From: Epithemia pelagica
Lineage: Eukaryota; Bacillariophyta; Bacillariophyceae; Surirellales; Surirellaceae
DNA: 64,000 bases
Direction: 5' to 3'
NCBI GenBank assembly: GCA_946965045.2
Contig: OX337230.1
Coordinates: 3,968,001-4,032,000, forward strand
The notes under the pieces are model-generated. The model searched no databases, was not told where the DNA came from, and worked only from the letters and a program-made list of their open reading frames with translations. How positions within the stretch are numbered: position 1 is the first letter of the stretch; each line of letters opens with the position of its first letter. The translations under genes and the position numbers were made by a program. Shown one piece after another: positions 20,001-32,228 of this stretch.

Positions 20001-22512
20001 CCTTCCAATGGAACATGTGTGTCCAGTAATACATGCCATTCCAATCCAGATTCGACACTGGTTGTCATGGAAAATTGTCCCGTTACGGTATACGAAGGGA
20101 GCATGAGTGACATGGATGATGAGGAATCGGAATCGGGTAGCATTTTTGTGGATTTTTGCTACAACAACAACACGGATCCAGTGGACGTGGCAGTCCAAAA
20201 TGTCGCGGTGAATCCCAGTACACCGGTTGTTTCTGCTAGCAGCAGTGCCACCTCACCGAAAGCATCCTCGCCCAAGGCACTCAAGTCCATGGATGAATCC
20301 ATGACGACTGGAGCTGTTCCTTTTTCGACGTATGTTTCTTATTTCAAAGCGGTTCGAAAACCCTTGTTGATTGCAGCCATGCTCGTCTCTTTTTTGACCG
20401 TCAATGGCGCTCAGTTTTTCCAGCAGTACACCGTGGCTCGTTGGAGTGATGCCGCACGAGACCAAACACTCTCGGCCGCCGTTGGTGCCGGGTACATGAG
20501 ATCCCTCGTGTCGGCGGTCGGTGTAGTGTCTGTCTTCTTGTGGATTCGAAGTTTCTTGAGCATGCAAGTGGGTGTTCGAGCCTCGGAATTCCTTCATTCG
20601 CGAATGTTGTCGTCTGTGTTTGCCGCCCCCTTGTCCTTTTTTGACTCGACTGATTCTGGACAGGTACGAGCATAGTATCTACGAGACTGACTTTGTTCAT
20701 TTCACTGGTTGTCACAAATCTTACTAACTTTTCTGTCACAGCTTCTCTCGCGGTTTGGGAAAGAGACTGAGACGGTCGATCGCGGAGTTCCGGACAGTAT
20801 TCAATCGACACTTTTCTGCTTTTTGCAAATCTTCATGTCCATGGGGGCACTGACAGGAGTCATTAGCCCAGCCATGCTGTTTCCCTTGGTGACGGTTGGG
20901 TTCTTGTATGCCAGGACCATGTCGCTCTTCCGACCCGCAGCTCGAGACTTGAAGCGGGCCGAAGCAAAGACGCGATCACCAATCTACACTCACTTTGGCG
21001 AAGCTCTCCGTGGTGCGGAAACGATTCGTTCCATCCCTGGTGCCAAGAGAACCTGGTCTAGTATGCATCGATCTCTCACGGACGCGAACCTGGGAGTGTT
21101 CTATACGGTGAAAGCCTTGGATAGATGGTTGTCGACTCGATTGGAGACGCTTGGTAACGTTGTTGTCCTTATGGTGGCAATGGCATCCATTTATTTGACT
21201 CGTACAGATCGGTTGGGAGCCGGCTCTGCCGGATGGGGCTTGACACAGGCCTTGTCCGTTACTGGATTGTTGACCTGGGCTGTTCGTTGTTTAACGGATC
21301 TCGAAACCAATATGATGAGCGTTTTGCGTGTGAATGAATTGACGAATGTAGATGCCGAAGAACAAAAAGACAAAAAGTCCTCTTTACCAACACAGTCGCT
21401 CATGCCCCGTGAACCGGCAAACGCCGGAGAGGCATTGGCGCCTTTGATACCCAATCCACAGTTTAAAGCTGCTCTGGCGCCGTCGAGTCCCGAAGCGTTG
21501 TTAAAGAGTGGATGGCCATGGCGTGGAAACATTCGATTCAAGAATGTATCCATGAGATACAATCCTACTGCTCCATTGGTTCTCCGAAATGTGTCTTTGA
21601 CTGTTCCAGCTGGAACGACACTTGGTGTTGTGGGGAGAACTGGGTCAGGAAAGAGCAGCCTGCTTCTGACAGGTAAGTGTTCCTAAATTGGCACAACTGT
21701 GTGAATCCCGCAGTGCTGCCATCAATGTATGCGTCTTGCTGGAGGATTCTGACAAACTCTTCTTGTTCTTTAATCACGCAGTCTTTCGAATCATGGAGAT
21801 TGAACCAGATGGCAGTATTGAAATCGATGGAGTTGACATTCGTGCCTTGAGCTTAAAAACACTCCGACAGTCGTTGGCCATTATTCCACAGGACCCAACC
21901 TTGTTTCAGGGAACGGTCGCATCGAATTTGGATGCCACGGGAGTTGCCAACGAACAAGACATGTGGACTGCACTACAAGCCGCCTCACCGGCCTTGGCTC
22001 GACAATTTCGAGACGACGCGGGGTTGGAAAGCATTATTACGGAAGGTGGAAAGAACTTGAGTCAAGGCCAACGTCAACTCATTTGCTTGGCCCGTGCCCT
22101 TTTGCGTAAAAGTAAGATTCTTGTTTTGGATGAGGCCACATCCAGTGTGGATTCCAAAACCGACCAAGAAGTGCAAGCCACGATTCGCCGCGAATTTGTC
22201 GACAAGGGAGTCACAGTCATTACTGTGGCACATCGACTCGACACGGTCTTGGGCTATGACAATATTGCCGTGCTGGGAGGAGGATCCGTGTTGGAATATG
22301 GGTCTCCCAAACAATTGTTGCAAAACCCCAACGGTGAATTGCGTCAGTTGGTGGAAGCCGATCGGGAAAGTAAGCGCAAAGGAGCCCAAACGACGAATGC
22401 TGGTGGTCCCACAATCCAACACGAAACAGCCCAGTCGACCGAACCAAACATTCGAGTCAATACCAACAATAACAGCAAGTCGCTGAAGACGGCTCGTTCT
22501 AGTCCAAGTTGA
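17022..22512 (+). CDS. Full-length ABCC-type (MRP) ABC transporter
   Basis: A predicted 1767-residue ATP-driven exporter with the order TMD1-NBD1-TMD2-NBD2. Three exons: 17022-20663, 20742-21672 and 21782-22512, all GT-AG and in frame. NBD1 has Walker A (VGSVGAGKSA, ~residue 675), a Q-loop (YCSQEAWLPKGTIRE), signature LSGGQRARV and Walker B (VFLLDD). Its H-loop position reads VTND, with Asn (~875) in place of His. NBD2 is canonical: VGRTGSGKSS, PQDPTLFQGTV, LSQGQRQL, ILVLDEATSSVD and VAHRLD. This degenerate NBD1/consensus NBD2 pattern is common in the ABCC family. The N-terminus starts with a hydrophobic segment (MALVALFFYTLLILPLAHP) that may be a signal sequence or first helix. Long Thr/Asn/Ser-rich insertions interrupt the NBD1 region and the linker, as often seen in diatoms. 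Substrate and membrane are unknown; organic anions or conjugates are typical of the family. A start at 16962 is possible but less likely. Confidence 0.9.
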
Positions 22513-23330
22513 GCTCTGCCGTCATTTTTTCAGCCTTTATCATGTCTGCCGAGTTGAAGTACGGAAAACCAAAGCATGGATAGTTGTCCATCAGGAAACG
22601 ATAATGAAAGGGGAAAAAGTCAAAGGGTCGTGGATCATTCTCGTGTCGACTCTGGAATCGCAGGCGGTCTATCAACGACTACAAGACCGTCCCGGGAGAA
22701 CCACGATCATCATTCCCACCACCACATAATAACAACAACCTTCTTGGATCCCTGGAACAAAAGAACCCTTCCTCCTGTGGGGGATATTTGTCCCGGGAAT
22801 CGCGCCCATTGTGTGGGGTTCCAGGAGCATCGTAGACTATCCGATGACTAATAGGTGTACATAAAGAGGACGAATCTACGGGACAAATAGCTATGCAGAA
22901 GCAGTATAGACGTTCTCAACGGGAACATAGACGTGTTGTCATGGTGGAGGCGATCGATCAAGTTTGTGATTCCCAGTACTACCTCTTTCTGATAGCTTGC
23001 AAGATATCGGCCTTTTTGCATGATCAATCAAGGCGAGCATGGAAGGAACGACACTACCTATAGAAGGAATCCCCTCGTTTCATCGTTCGACAGTCAATTT
23101 GTGTTTGCGACAAAGTCACAATGAAAGTTCCTTTTCCAAGTCAACTCCAACGGAGGCGAACAACAAACCTCCATTTCGGTTTCGTTCCAATTATGGATAG
23201 TTACCGACAACTACATACAAAAACCTAGAATAACCCAGATATCTCAAGCTCTGCGTGATGGTTGCGATTGCATACAAACACACACACGTGTGTGCCAGAG
23301 GTAGAAACGCTCCACTCTATACAATACTTC
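22513..23330. other. Intergenic region between convergent genes
   Basis: About 0.8 kb between the ABCC stop and the stop of the prolyl hydroxylase gene. A CA-rich run is present at 23276-23293. I see no coding or RNA gene. Confidence 0.4.
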
Positions 23331-25180
23331 TTACTTTTCGTACACGGGATCCCAGAGCCAGAGATTAATGAGCCACTTTTCTCCTTGAGTGACGGGTTCG
23401 GCGGCATGATGGGAATAATCGTCCATATTGCCATCGGGCAATTGGGAATAAAACAAGACGGCCTTGCCAACTTCGGGTTTGACTTCGAGTTTGTGAAAGG
23501 TTTCGCCATTGACGTAGCGGGGAAAGGTGGTGGCCCCGCCCTCCACGTCGTCATTCAAGTACAAGAGCAAGGTCGAAAAGCGGGCCGCTTGTTGGTCTTC
23601 TTCAATGCGGGAAAAACCAAAATCGTGATGGGCAGTATATTCTTGACCCTTTTCGTAATGGACCAATTGTAAATGTTCCGCGAGCGATCGTCGACCGACA
23701 ATGTCGGGTCGTTCGTCGGCATCGCGGACCCGCATGAGGGCTTCATCGACGCGTTGCAAATCGGCGGCTCGTCGATAAATGGCATCCACAATTAGAGATT
23801 CTTCCCGCGGCACCCAGGAATTAAAACTGGTGCGGGTCCGACGACTGTCTTCGTTCCGATCGGCGCCATCGCCATCGCCGGTACTGCTCTGTTTCAAATT
23901 GGCGGCTCCGGCAATGTCCAAAATGTGCGCCACTTCAACGGGCGACAAGAAATTGCGAATTTCAAAGGCCCGCGGTGCCACCGACAAGACTTTGAGCGTC
24001 ATGTTGAGAATGGCTGAGGACGCATCGCGATACTCGGACAAGGCCACGGGATCCTGGTCCGACAATTTCCGGGCCTTGCCTTGGGTCGTAATCTTGGCCA
24101 AGTCGGACGGTGGTGGCAATTCGACAAAGTGTGTTTCCCGAGTCGTGGCCCAATGTTCCTGACCAAAATAATCCGCACCTATATAGAGTATGCATTGAAC
24201 CGAATAGAGAATCATCCAGCAAAAAGAGAACAACGACAAACTCGATGTGAGAAAAACAAACCGACACCACCACTGGGCAGAACACCATTTTCCGCAAAAA
24301 TAAAACACGTACGCCACATGTGATGAATGGGAGGAGCGCGAAGGTAGTTGGAAAGATAGGAACGGCCTGTCAAAACGAAGAGGGAAAGAAGGAGAGAGAA
24401 AGAGGGAGGGATACGATCAAGGAGAAGTATCGTATCGGAACAAAAAAAGGCAAGCCCAAAAGAGTGAATGAGAGATTTCCTCCATGTCCTGAGCCAATAG
24501 TCATGGTCACCAACACTCCACCTACCTGTCGCATTGCGATAAAATTCATTGAACCGCAACGTCTTTTGCCACTTGTCGTAGAGCCGACGTTCCTCTGCCG
24601 TCAAGACTTTGAGATTTTCGGCCGTTTGGACCGGATCATCCGGCACCGTCAAGGGATCGTAGACGTAGATATTTTCGGGATACTCTTGGACAAGCAAAAA
24701 GGTCAAGATTTGCGTCGGATCGTTGGGTTTGGTAAAGTAAAATCGATGCGTCGGAAAGGACGCGGTTCCCGATGCCGTAAAGGGTTTGTGCAATCGCATG
24801 GGATGCATGGTACCCCCTTCGCGATCTTCCCAATACAAGGATACCTTGTCCGGGCTCAAATTGATAAATTTGGCTTGAAAGCCATTGAATTTGGGTGTCA
24901 CCTTGGTTGTTGAGGGAGGATCTTGCAATTGATAAAAACTAGCAATGTCGGGTTCCACATAGACCATGGTCGTTTCCGGTCCTTGACCAATGTCAAAGGT
25001 CATTTCCTGCAAGGCTGGATCTTGGTCGTCCTCTTTGGTCCACGAACACTCCAAGGCCGTCGGAATCTCCGCCTGTACCACCCCTGGATGCCAACATGAC
25101 AGGAATAGTAGCACAAGGATACTAGTAGAAACCCCCATTGACGACGAGAACCTGTGCGAGGCATTCATCCTTCTCATCAT
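23331..25180 (-). CDS. ER-type prolyl 4-hydroxylase, 2-oxoglutarate/Fe(II) dioxygenase
   Basis: Predicted 518-residue secretory-pathway enzyme that would hydroxylate prolyl residues using O2, Fe(II) and 2-oxoglutarate. Exons are 25180-24526, 24366-24313 and 24178-23331. The N-terminus has a signal peptide (SILVLLFLSCWHPGVVQA). The C-terminal P4Hc domain contains the HxD iron site (YTAHHDFGFS), the distal His and the 2-oxoglutarate-binding Lys (SHHAAEPVTQGEKWLINLW). A typical 'LLLYLNDDVEGGATTFP' strand precedes them. The first ~220 residues form a separate region with no domain I can name; this part contains possible N-glycosylation sites. The short 54-nt middle exon encodes 'RSYLSNYLRAPPIHHMW'. 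All catalytic residues are present, so the enzyme should be active. Confidence 0.9.
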
Positions 25181-25347
25181 GGTCCCAGAGTACAGACAAT
25201 CCTTTTTTCGGATCGGAAATTACATGAGAGATCAAAAGAGAGAGAAAAAAAGACTTCTCCAAAAGTGTGACCGTCGTGACCGTGACGGCAGTGTACGCTT
25301 CATCGGTAACAATACTGGTCGCTCTTTAATAATGTAAACATTGGTGA
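25181..25347. promoter_or_regulatory. Promoter region of the prolyl hydroxylase gene
   Basis: Short space between the prolyl hydroxylase start codon and the left terminal inverted repeat of the neighbouring element. No specific element was recognised. Confidence 0.35.
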
Positions 25348-26751
25348 AACCCTCGGTATCAGTGTCCACTGCTTAGCTGTTTTTTGTCTGTGCCACCTTC
25401 ATAGGTTCCCAAGTGGACACAGACAGAAAATTTCCTTTTGGACGCAAATGGAAATGACTAAATTGCAAATTGGCACGCATACCAAGCTGGAGTTTTCGCA
25501 GTTCATGAAACTGACGCATGCCCAGCAAGCGGCCCTGCGTGGATGACGGTTGCAGAATGCGCCATCCAAATTCCAAATCCCCCATAAAATCACACAGAGG
25601 CCATCACCCACAATGGCATGGCATGAATTGTCGCCTTTCATGCAGTTGAGGTAAGTTTGAACGTACAAAAATGTCTCCATGACAACAACAGCTTTTGAAC
25701 TGTCATTCTAACTTCTCCCTCACACTTGTATTCGTTTTTCTCTTCTGATATTCAACATTCGACAACTGTCTCTCTCTCTGTCCACTTCATTGAGAGTGAA
25801 TGTTTGTGCCTATGGAATGTCAATTCTCCATTCGAGCCTCGGCTTAAAATTGGAGACCACATAGAGCTTCTTTCTTTGTATACTACTCCTAGGAGTTTCT
25901 ATCAGAAGTTTATTTCCTATCTTATTGATTTTGTAAGATCGTGCGTGTTATTGCCGTGCTTTCAACCACCATGACACTCTGGTGAAGGTTTGGGGCCATC
26001 TTGAAGCAACTGATCGACTCTGTGATCGACGAAGACTAGTTTGAGTAGGCCTAGTGGCAACAAGCTGCCTTAGTTTGTTGTCATCTCTAGGTCTATGTAC
26101 TTGAGTATCCGACACACAAAGAAAGGTTCTTGATCTGTGATCGACATGGAGATGGACTAAGCAAAGCACAATGATGAGAGTAAAAATCCATGCTACAAAG
26201 ATAAGAACACAACCAACATTCAAGGAGCACTACGATTAGAGCAAGGAAAAGTTGTGGCAAACGGCCTACAATGACTTGTCCTCCGTTTGATTGCGACAAA
26301 ATCAAAGGAGCACCAACCATCAGCATTAACAGGGACAAAGATTAATGAGAGAACGTGTGAGAAAACTACGCAGGACATGAAAGAAGCTAAGAGACAAACA
26401 ACAAGCAACAAGAGAGAAAAACCAACCAAAATACTGCTTCAGGTCGCAAGGCTTCATAAAGAGCTCGCTTCATGGTCAATGTCGAATGTCGATGCTTTTG
26501 ACACCGCGTGAGATTTTTGTGACGAGACGAGAGTCGTGTGAAAGGATTCCAAATTTGAATCGTGGTCACGGTCACAGGAAGATGCTAACCGCCAACTGTC
26601 ACTTGCACACCGGCATTTCCACCAGGACGAGGAACTATATTGGTGAAAAGGACAGACGAAAAGTGAAATTTTCTGTCTGTGTCCACTTGGGAACCTATGA
26701 AGGTGGCACAGACAAAAAACAGCTAAGCAGTGGACACTGATACCGAGGGTT
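25348..26751. mobile_element. 1.4 kb element with 87-bp terminal inverted repeats (non-autonomous DNA transposon)
   Basis: The ends 25348-25434 and 26665-26751 are inverted copies of each other, identical over about 87 bp by eye; the outermost bases are AACCCTCGGTATC. The interior has only short frames, none resembling a transposase. I could not find a target-site duplication: the flanks read ...GGTGA on the left and CTACA... on the right. The structure fits a non-autonomous DNA transposon. A hairpin-forming duplicated promoter segment is a weaker alternative. The near-perfect repeats suggest recent activity or gene conversion between ends. Confidence 0.75.
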
Positions 26752-27044
26752 CTACATCCCGCTGAGGCAAGGGGCTTTCCCGATAATTGGGGGGAAATTC
26801 GAAGGCCATCACCCAAAAGTTTGTGACTCTCCAAAGAATACTGCTCCTAAAACTATACAGAAAAGCTATCAAACTACTCCTACCTACGAAGTTAATGGTA
26901 AGAGTACTCCGAGGTAGACCATCCAATTTAGTCCTTGTTTCGGTAAATCCTACCATTCCTTATATATTTTGATACTATCTCTATCCTTCATCGTATGCCG
27001 GTTGTTGGTTTGGTGGTCCCTCTTGTTGTTGTCGTGATTCGTTC
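26752..27044. other. Short intergenic region
   Basis: Lies between the inverted-repeat element and the stop codon of the dehydrogenase gene. It includes a sequence resembling part of the TFB4 promoter region. No gene is seen. Confidence 0.35.
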
Positions 27045-28485
27045 TTACCACGGAATTTCCAATCCATCTTCGCAATTGATAAATTTGCCACTGGTTTCGG
27101 CCGACAAGCGTCCCGTTTCATAAAAGACTCGTTTGGCACCGACCGAGGCATCGACGGCGCCTTCCACTTCCCAAATGTGCGCATATTTGGCCGTCATGCC
27201 CGTCTTGTTAAAGCCCGGATGCAAAATTCCCACCCAAATGCCCTTGCTCTTGACTTCTTGGGCCAACAGGGCCGACATCATGTTGGCCGCCGCCTTGGAC
27301 ATCTGTCACACAAGTGGTGGCAGTGGTGATTTTTCAACAGGTTTTGAAACAACAACAACCACAAGAGAATGTGCAAGTGTGTGAGAAACTATGAGTGGCC
27401 ACCTGGCGGCATGTGTCATACACAGCCACACACTCGCAAATACCAAACAACCATCCTGATACTACTCTATACTACGTACATGATGTCCATAATCAGTGCC
27501 TTCTGGATTTTGCACGGGTCGCCACGAGACGGATCCGCCTTGCGAGGTAATCATGATAATTTTGGATCCCTCTTGCAACAAGCCGCCCTTGAGCAAACTG
27601 GCCGTCACCCGCAAGGGACCACACGCACAAATGTCAATCGTCTTGAGTTGTTCGGGAAAATTCAAGGTTTCCAAGGTTTCCACCGCCTCAATGAAATATC
27701 CAGCATTGTTAATGAGCTATTATATATATATTCGATGGTCGAAATGGCCACAACCACCACAACCAAGAACAAAAAAAAGCAGAAATAGAAAAAAAACAGG
27801 AGCACCAAACAAAACAGTGTCAGATCCAAGAACCGCAGACAGTCGTCGAGAGTGGAGTGGTTCGGGCCACATGCGTATGGCAGAGTGCGGGTGGAGTTGC
27901 GGCGCGTATCGGAGACGACGCGTCCCCACAGATACAGACGCACAGTCTCTTTGTTTCCTCGCAGGATCCACAATCGACACACACACATGCAATTGTACGT
28001 ACAATATCAACCGGTCCTCCCGTGATTTGACTGGCAATGCTTTCGCATTGAGCATCGTTGGTGACATCAATGCCTTGAACAATTTCCACCGGCTTTAATG
28101 CTTCGAGTTCGGGCGAGGAGGATCGGACAATGGCAATGAGTTGTCCACCCGCCTCGACCAATTCCGTCGCCAAGGCCAATCCAATGCCGCGATTAGCACC
28201 GGTAATGGCCACCCGTTTGCCCTTGAGAAAGGACGAATCGTAAACGGTTGTAATATCCAAATATCGTTGATTTTGATCCGCCTTGGCTTGGGCAAAGCGA
28301 GCCGGTTGATCCGGATCCGAATAGACGGGAGCCGATGACATGGACAGGCTTGTCGTCGTAGATGGAGAGGATCGCGAGGTTGTCGTAGCAGCAACCGTAA
28401 AAGCGTGGCAAGTGGTGGTAAGAACAAACGAGACAAGAACAAAGAGGAATCCAGTAAATGTCTTGAGATGGCTTGTGGTCGTCAT
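27045..28485 (-). CDS. Plastid-targeted short-chain dehydrogenase/reductase
   Basis: Predicted 325-residue NAD(P)-dependent oxidoreductase. Exons are 28485-28003, 27716-27480 and 27302-27045, all in phase 0. The N-terminus has a hydrophobic signal peptide ending TTCHA, then Phe, then a Ser/Thr/Arg-rich stretch. A signal peptide followed at once by Phe is the hallmark of diatom plastid import, so the enzyme probably acts in the plastid. The Rossmann fold is clear: TGANRGIGLA (TGxxxGIG) and LINNAGY (NAG motif). The usual YxxxK active site is altered: the segment reads DYGHHMSKAAANMM, so the residue four before the Lys is His and the nearest Tyr is six before it. The Ser of the triad is probably that in 'IMITSQGG'. 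Either the Tyr is shifted in this subfamily or the chemistry differs. The substrate is unknown. Confidence 0.85.
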
Positions 28486-29074
28486 GTTGTTCTGGTTTGG
28501 TGCTTTGTTTTGTAGAATGGCCTTTGATTGGATCGAAAGATCTCTCTCGCAACTCTCAAAACAATAACTGACACTCACACAAACACACCTTATAGGAGTA
28601 GTAGTATGTATTGAATATTGGATGACGATGGATCTGGGATGCGGCTGATGTGTCTGGGATTGCGATGGATCTTTTTTCTTTTTGTGTTGGAAACTCTTGC
28701 TTTCTTGTGTCATGTGTGTGACGTACTATTGCTCTCCCCCCGAAAACCCCCGAAACATGTATCCTTCCCCTCTTTTTCATGCAAGTCAGCCTTCCAAGAG
28801 GGGGTGTCAAACTGTCAGACTACCAGTAGTGGACCTGGGTTGCATTACTCCTACTCCTAGCTTGAAAAAAAATACATTGTGACTGACAACCTGGAACCAC
28901 ACAATGGTCGTTTTGGGCAATTTGAAACATTCGCATTGCTGCTGGGCGACACCTGTCGTTCGGGCCCGGAGAAAACTCCATGGTGGTGATCCTATAATAG
29001 TGGTCCTGAGGAGCTGCTGGTGATACTTCTACGAATAAAGAAGCTTGCGGTGATGCATGGTCCTCTATTCAACT
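28486..29074. other. Intergenic region (dehydrogenase promoter and glycosylase 3' flank)
   Basis: About 0.6 kb between the start of the dehydrogenase gene and the stop of the glycosylase gene, both on the minus strand. No additional gene is recognised. Confidence 0.4.
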
Positions 29075-30089
29075 CTATTCTTTTCTATATTGAAATCCCT
29101 GCGGACGACTCTGCAATCGTTGGGAGGCCGCCTCCCATTCGGGTGTATTCACGGGATGATCGATCACCATGCCGGTCGCTTGCATAAAGGCATAGCAGGT
29201 TGTGGGACCGACAAATTTCCATCCACGTTTCTTCAAGGCTTTGGACATGGCCACACTTTCGGGAGAGGTTGTTGGAAAGTCTTGAAGGAGGGTTTTCAAT
29301 GGTGTGTCGTCGTCCTCCTCGGTCCTCTCCAAGGCGAACGAATTGAGAATGGGCTTGTTCTCGACAAAGGACCACAAGAAAGCATCCAAGGCACCATGTT
29401 GAAAAGCATCCGTGGTGTCGTTATGCTCGGGTTGTTCTTGTTGGAGTTGTAACAAGCACTTGGCATTGCGAAGGACGGCTTGAATCTTGCCGCGGTGTCG
29501 AACAATGACATATCGTCCTCCTCTGGTACGAGTCTTGTCGGGTTCTTGGTCCAACAGTCGTTGCACATCGTCGTCCGTCATTTGGGCAATCGAGTGGGGA
29601 TCAAACTGCCCAAAGGCTTGGCGATAGGCCTCTCGTTTGCGCAAAATAGTCAGCCAGGACAAGCCGGCTTGGGCGCCTTCCAAACACAGCAATTTAAACA
29701 AGGCTTGATCACCTCGCACTTCCTGGCTCCATTCATTGGCCATGTACTTATTGTATTCCTCATCGCCCTTGGTAAAACAATCGTACCACGGGCGATGATG
29801 ATGGTCGTTGTCGTTGGGTGGTATACTAGACACTGGATGGGTCTCGTCCTCCTTCTTCGTCTGGGGTTTGGGGTCTCTTTTCGACGTCGTTGTTGTGCTC
29901 GGTTTTGTTTTCTTGGTGGGGGGACTTGCGGCGGCGGCATCGGACTAGGACCGACGCGCACGAATTCGTAGTACTGGTTACCGTTCGTAGTACGGCATGG
30001 TGGTGATTGTTGGCACCATGTTTGGCAGCTGCCAGCTGGAGCGATGGATGCGCCCCTGCCGAGGAAGAAGAACGGGAGGACACGGGCAT
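29075..30089 (-). CDS. TAG: 3-methyladenine DNA glycosylase I (Tag family)
   Basis: A base-excision repair enzyme that removes 3-methyladenine from alkylated DNA. The main exon 29944-29075 carries the family blocks: 'LCLEGAQAGLSWLTILRKRE', 'RHRGKIQAVLRNAK', 'FLWSFVENKP' and 'SKALKKRGWKFVGPTTCYA' running into 'FMQATGMVIDH'. The catalytic Glu of the LEG motif is present. Some zinc-binding positions of the bacterial enzyme differ: the HDNEW block reads MANEW, and the final Cys is absent. This frame has no ATG, so a short first exon is needed. ATG 30089 gives 'MPVSSRSSSSAGAHPS', and two donors (ending at 29982 or 29994) both join in phase 0, leaving an unusually short intron of 37 or 49 nt. The Ser/Ala-rich start could be an organelle presequence. 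The main exon is certain; the first exon is tentative. Confidence 0.8.
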
Positions 30090-30794
30090 TGTTGTGTAGC
30101 CGTAATAAGTGCCGGGAACCAATAACAACGGCAGAGCACTGGGAGAACAAAAAAAATCTCCACAACAAGGCCTCGCATCTCTCCATCTCCGCGTTGGAAT
30201 GAACTTTTTGTGGAAAGTAGAACGACGAAACTCTTTTGGATTCTCGACAGAAATTGTGTTTTCTTTTATCTGGTGTACCTCGAGAACGTCGACGAAACTT
30301 CCCAATTACAAACGAGATGGGTCGCGTTTGGAAAGTCGACGCACCAAGACACACATAGATCCATGAAACATCCTTCAGCAAAAATAGGAACGAAACAAGA
30401 CTACCTAGTGAAGAAACGGACAATATATCTGATCCAGAGAGACCGTTGATGAGTTGAGGGGAGCCACCCAGTCAAACGGATTCGAACAACAAGAGTCATC
30501 GAGGAGGACAACGTTGTGACAGAGAGTGGACGGTCATCGGAAAATGGCAAATAGTTCCATTAGTATCTTTTTGGCAACCACAGAATTCGTTCCTACTAGA
30601 GTCTGCTGCAACACGTTCCGGAACGTGTCACGGATTCTCTCTCCGTCGTCTGTTGGAATGAATTTTTGTCTTTGCCGACGAAAAACCCATGCACCGTACC
30701 AAACGCCCCAGTGCCATTCCACGGCAACCACACCGATCTCCGAGGAGAGGAGCGGAATCCAACGGAAAAAAGCTTGTAAAAAAAGACAGTGCGT
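30090..30794. other. Glycosylase promoter and 3' flank of CR nuclease gene A
   Basis: The left part is the upstream region of the glycosylase gene; diverged copies of it occur at 55930-56260. From about 30313 the sequence belongs to the duplicated block A. Short open frames here are repeated in block B and look like shadows of non-coding sequence. Confidence 0.45.
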
Positions 30795-32228
30795 CTACGA
30801 CAACTCAATCTGCCTCGGCGGGCCATCTGAAGGCTTCCTCTGTTGCAGCTGTTCATACGAGGGAGAGAACTCCAATTGAGGTAGCAAGCATTCGAGGACG
30901 TCCATGAAAGTTGCTTCCATTTCTTCTTCTTCGTCCATGAAATCTAAACTATGAGATGTACCATGCATCGTTTTCCTTGTACCACCGGCACCTTCAGAAC
31001 TTCTAGAATCGTGGCTTTCCTGCGGAAGACCATCATTACAAGAACGGACCTGCTTCTTCTCGGGGCTGCCAGACGAACCTCTTTTGTTGTTGCCTCCGTC
31101 GTCGTTACTATCTCCTTCATCTTCTCCTTCATCTTCTCCTTCACCCTTTTCCATGATTGCACCACCTTCCATGCGTTGGGGGAACATTTGATTCCAGGAT
31201 GCACGATTTAGAAAGTCTGTCGGAGCTGAGGAAGCATCCGGGGCCTTCATCATGTGGCGGATAAGATAGTTTGCTTCCCCTTTAGAAGTTGCTGCGTATT
31301 CCATAAGAGCATTTTTCTTTCTGCTGAACCAATAGAAGTTCCATCTTGGACCAAGATCCGTCATGATTGTGAGAATGCCTGTATCTTTGTTCAGAAAACT
31401 AGCTGACAGATGCTGTAGAACAACCTGACGATGAATCTCTTCGGTGGCGTTGTTCTCTTGTTTCTTCAGTTCGATGGCAGCCCACATGTGTCTTTTAGCT
31501 GTGTGGATTCCTTGATGTCGGTTTGCAGCCATCACGACATCAATATTGCCTCTTGTCTTAATGCCAGATGGTAAAAACCTAACGGACAAGAAAGCACCGG
31601 ACTTGGCTGCATCAAAAAGCTTGCTTCCGTCAGGGAGACATAAATTGGAACTTCTGAGGTAGGCCATGTACTGGCTACGATTGTCTTTGGAATCCTCATT
31701 TTTAGTAGCATCCCAATAAAACGGAGCCATGTTCGTGCCTAGCTCATCGCATGCTCGCTTTGTGTCCTCATCCGGTTCCCAATCTGGTGCATCGGGTACA
31801 ATTCCAATCGCATCGATGGCTCTATTGAATCCTGATACCGACGGGTTGGAGATAACTAGAGTTTTTTCCTCCTCCTGTTGTAGCTTCACCCAAGTGTAAA
31901 TGGAGTTAATTTGCGCAGGCGTATCCAATTCGCTCGTGTCGTCTTCCCACTCCGCCGCGTCCCTTTGAAAATGAAAATTAGACGGCCTCTGCAGAAACAC
32001 AGTCAAATACAGAGGTGCATGTGCCGTCAAGGGACGTGGTAAATTAAAAAAAATGATGTGAGGGCTTCAGTTTGTTGACTCTTGGATGGCGTCATGCGAA
32101 ATAGATTGTTGTTCCTGCGGTCATGTAGTTCAATACTAGCCATCCGTCTCGAAAATAGGTGAAGTAGGCAAAGAGAGATTCGAATCTCAACATCGAATAC
32201 AGATACACAATCACAAATTCAAACTCAC
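30313..32228. repeat. Segmental duplication, copy A (about 1.9 kb)
   Basis: Nearly identical to 53721-55630, in the same orientation. The block covers the 3' flank, the whole second exon and the whole 240-nt intron of the CR nuclease gene. On the right, identity ends essentially at the exon/intron boundary (around 32228-32229): the shared sequence stops at the splice donor and the first exons are unrelated. On the left, identity starts near the shared CGAGATGGG. Small differences include a one-base A-run change and about eleven coding substitutions. Confidence 0.9.

Noticed and set aside
22576-22851. Short plus-strand frame after the ABCC gene
   Set aside because: His/Thr/Arg-rich composition without domain, homology or splice context.
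30526-31211. Plus-strand frames opposite the CR nuclease exon (also at 53929-54613)
   Set aside because: They are conserved only because the block is duplicated and have no protein-like features; they mirror the coding strand.
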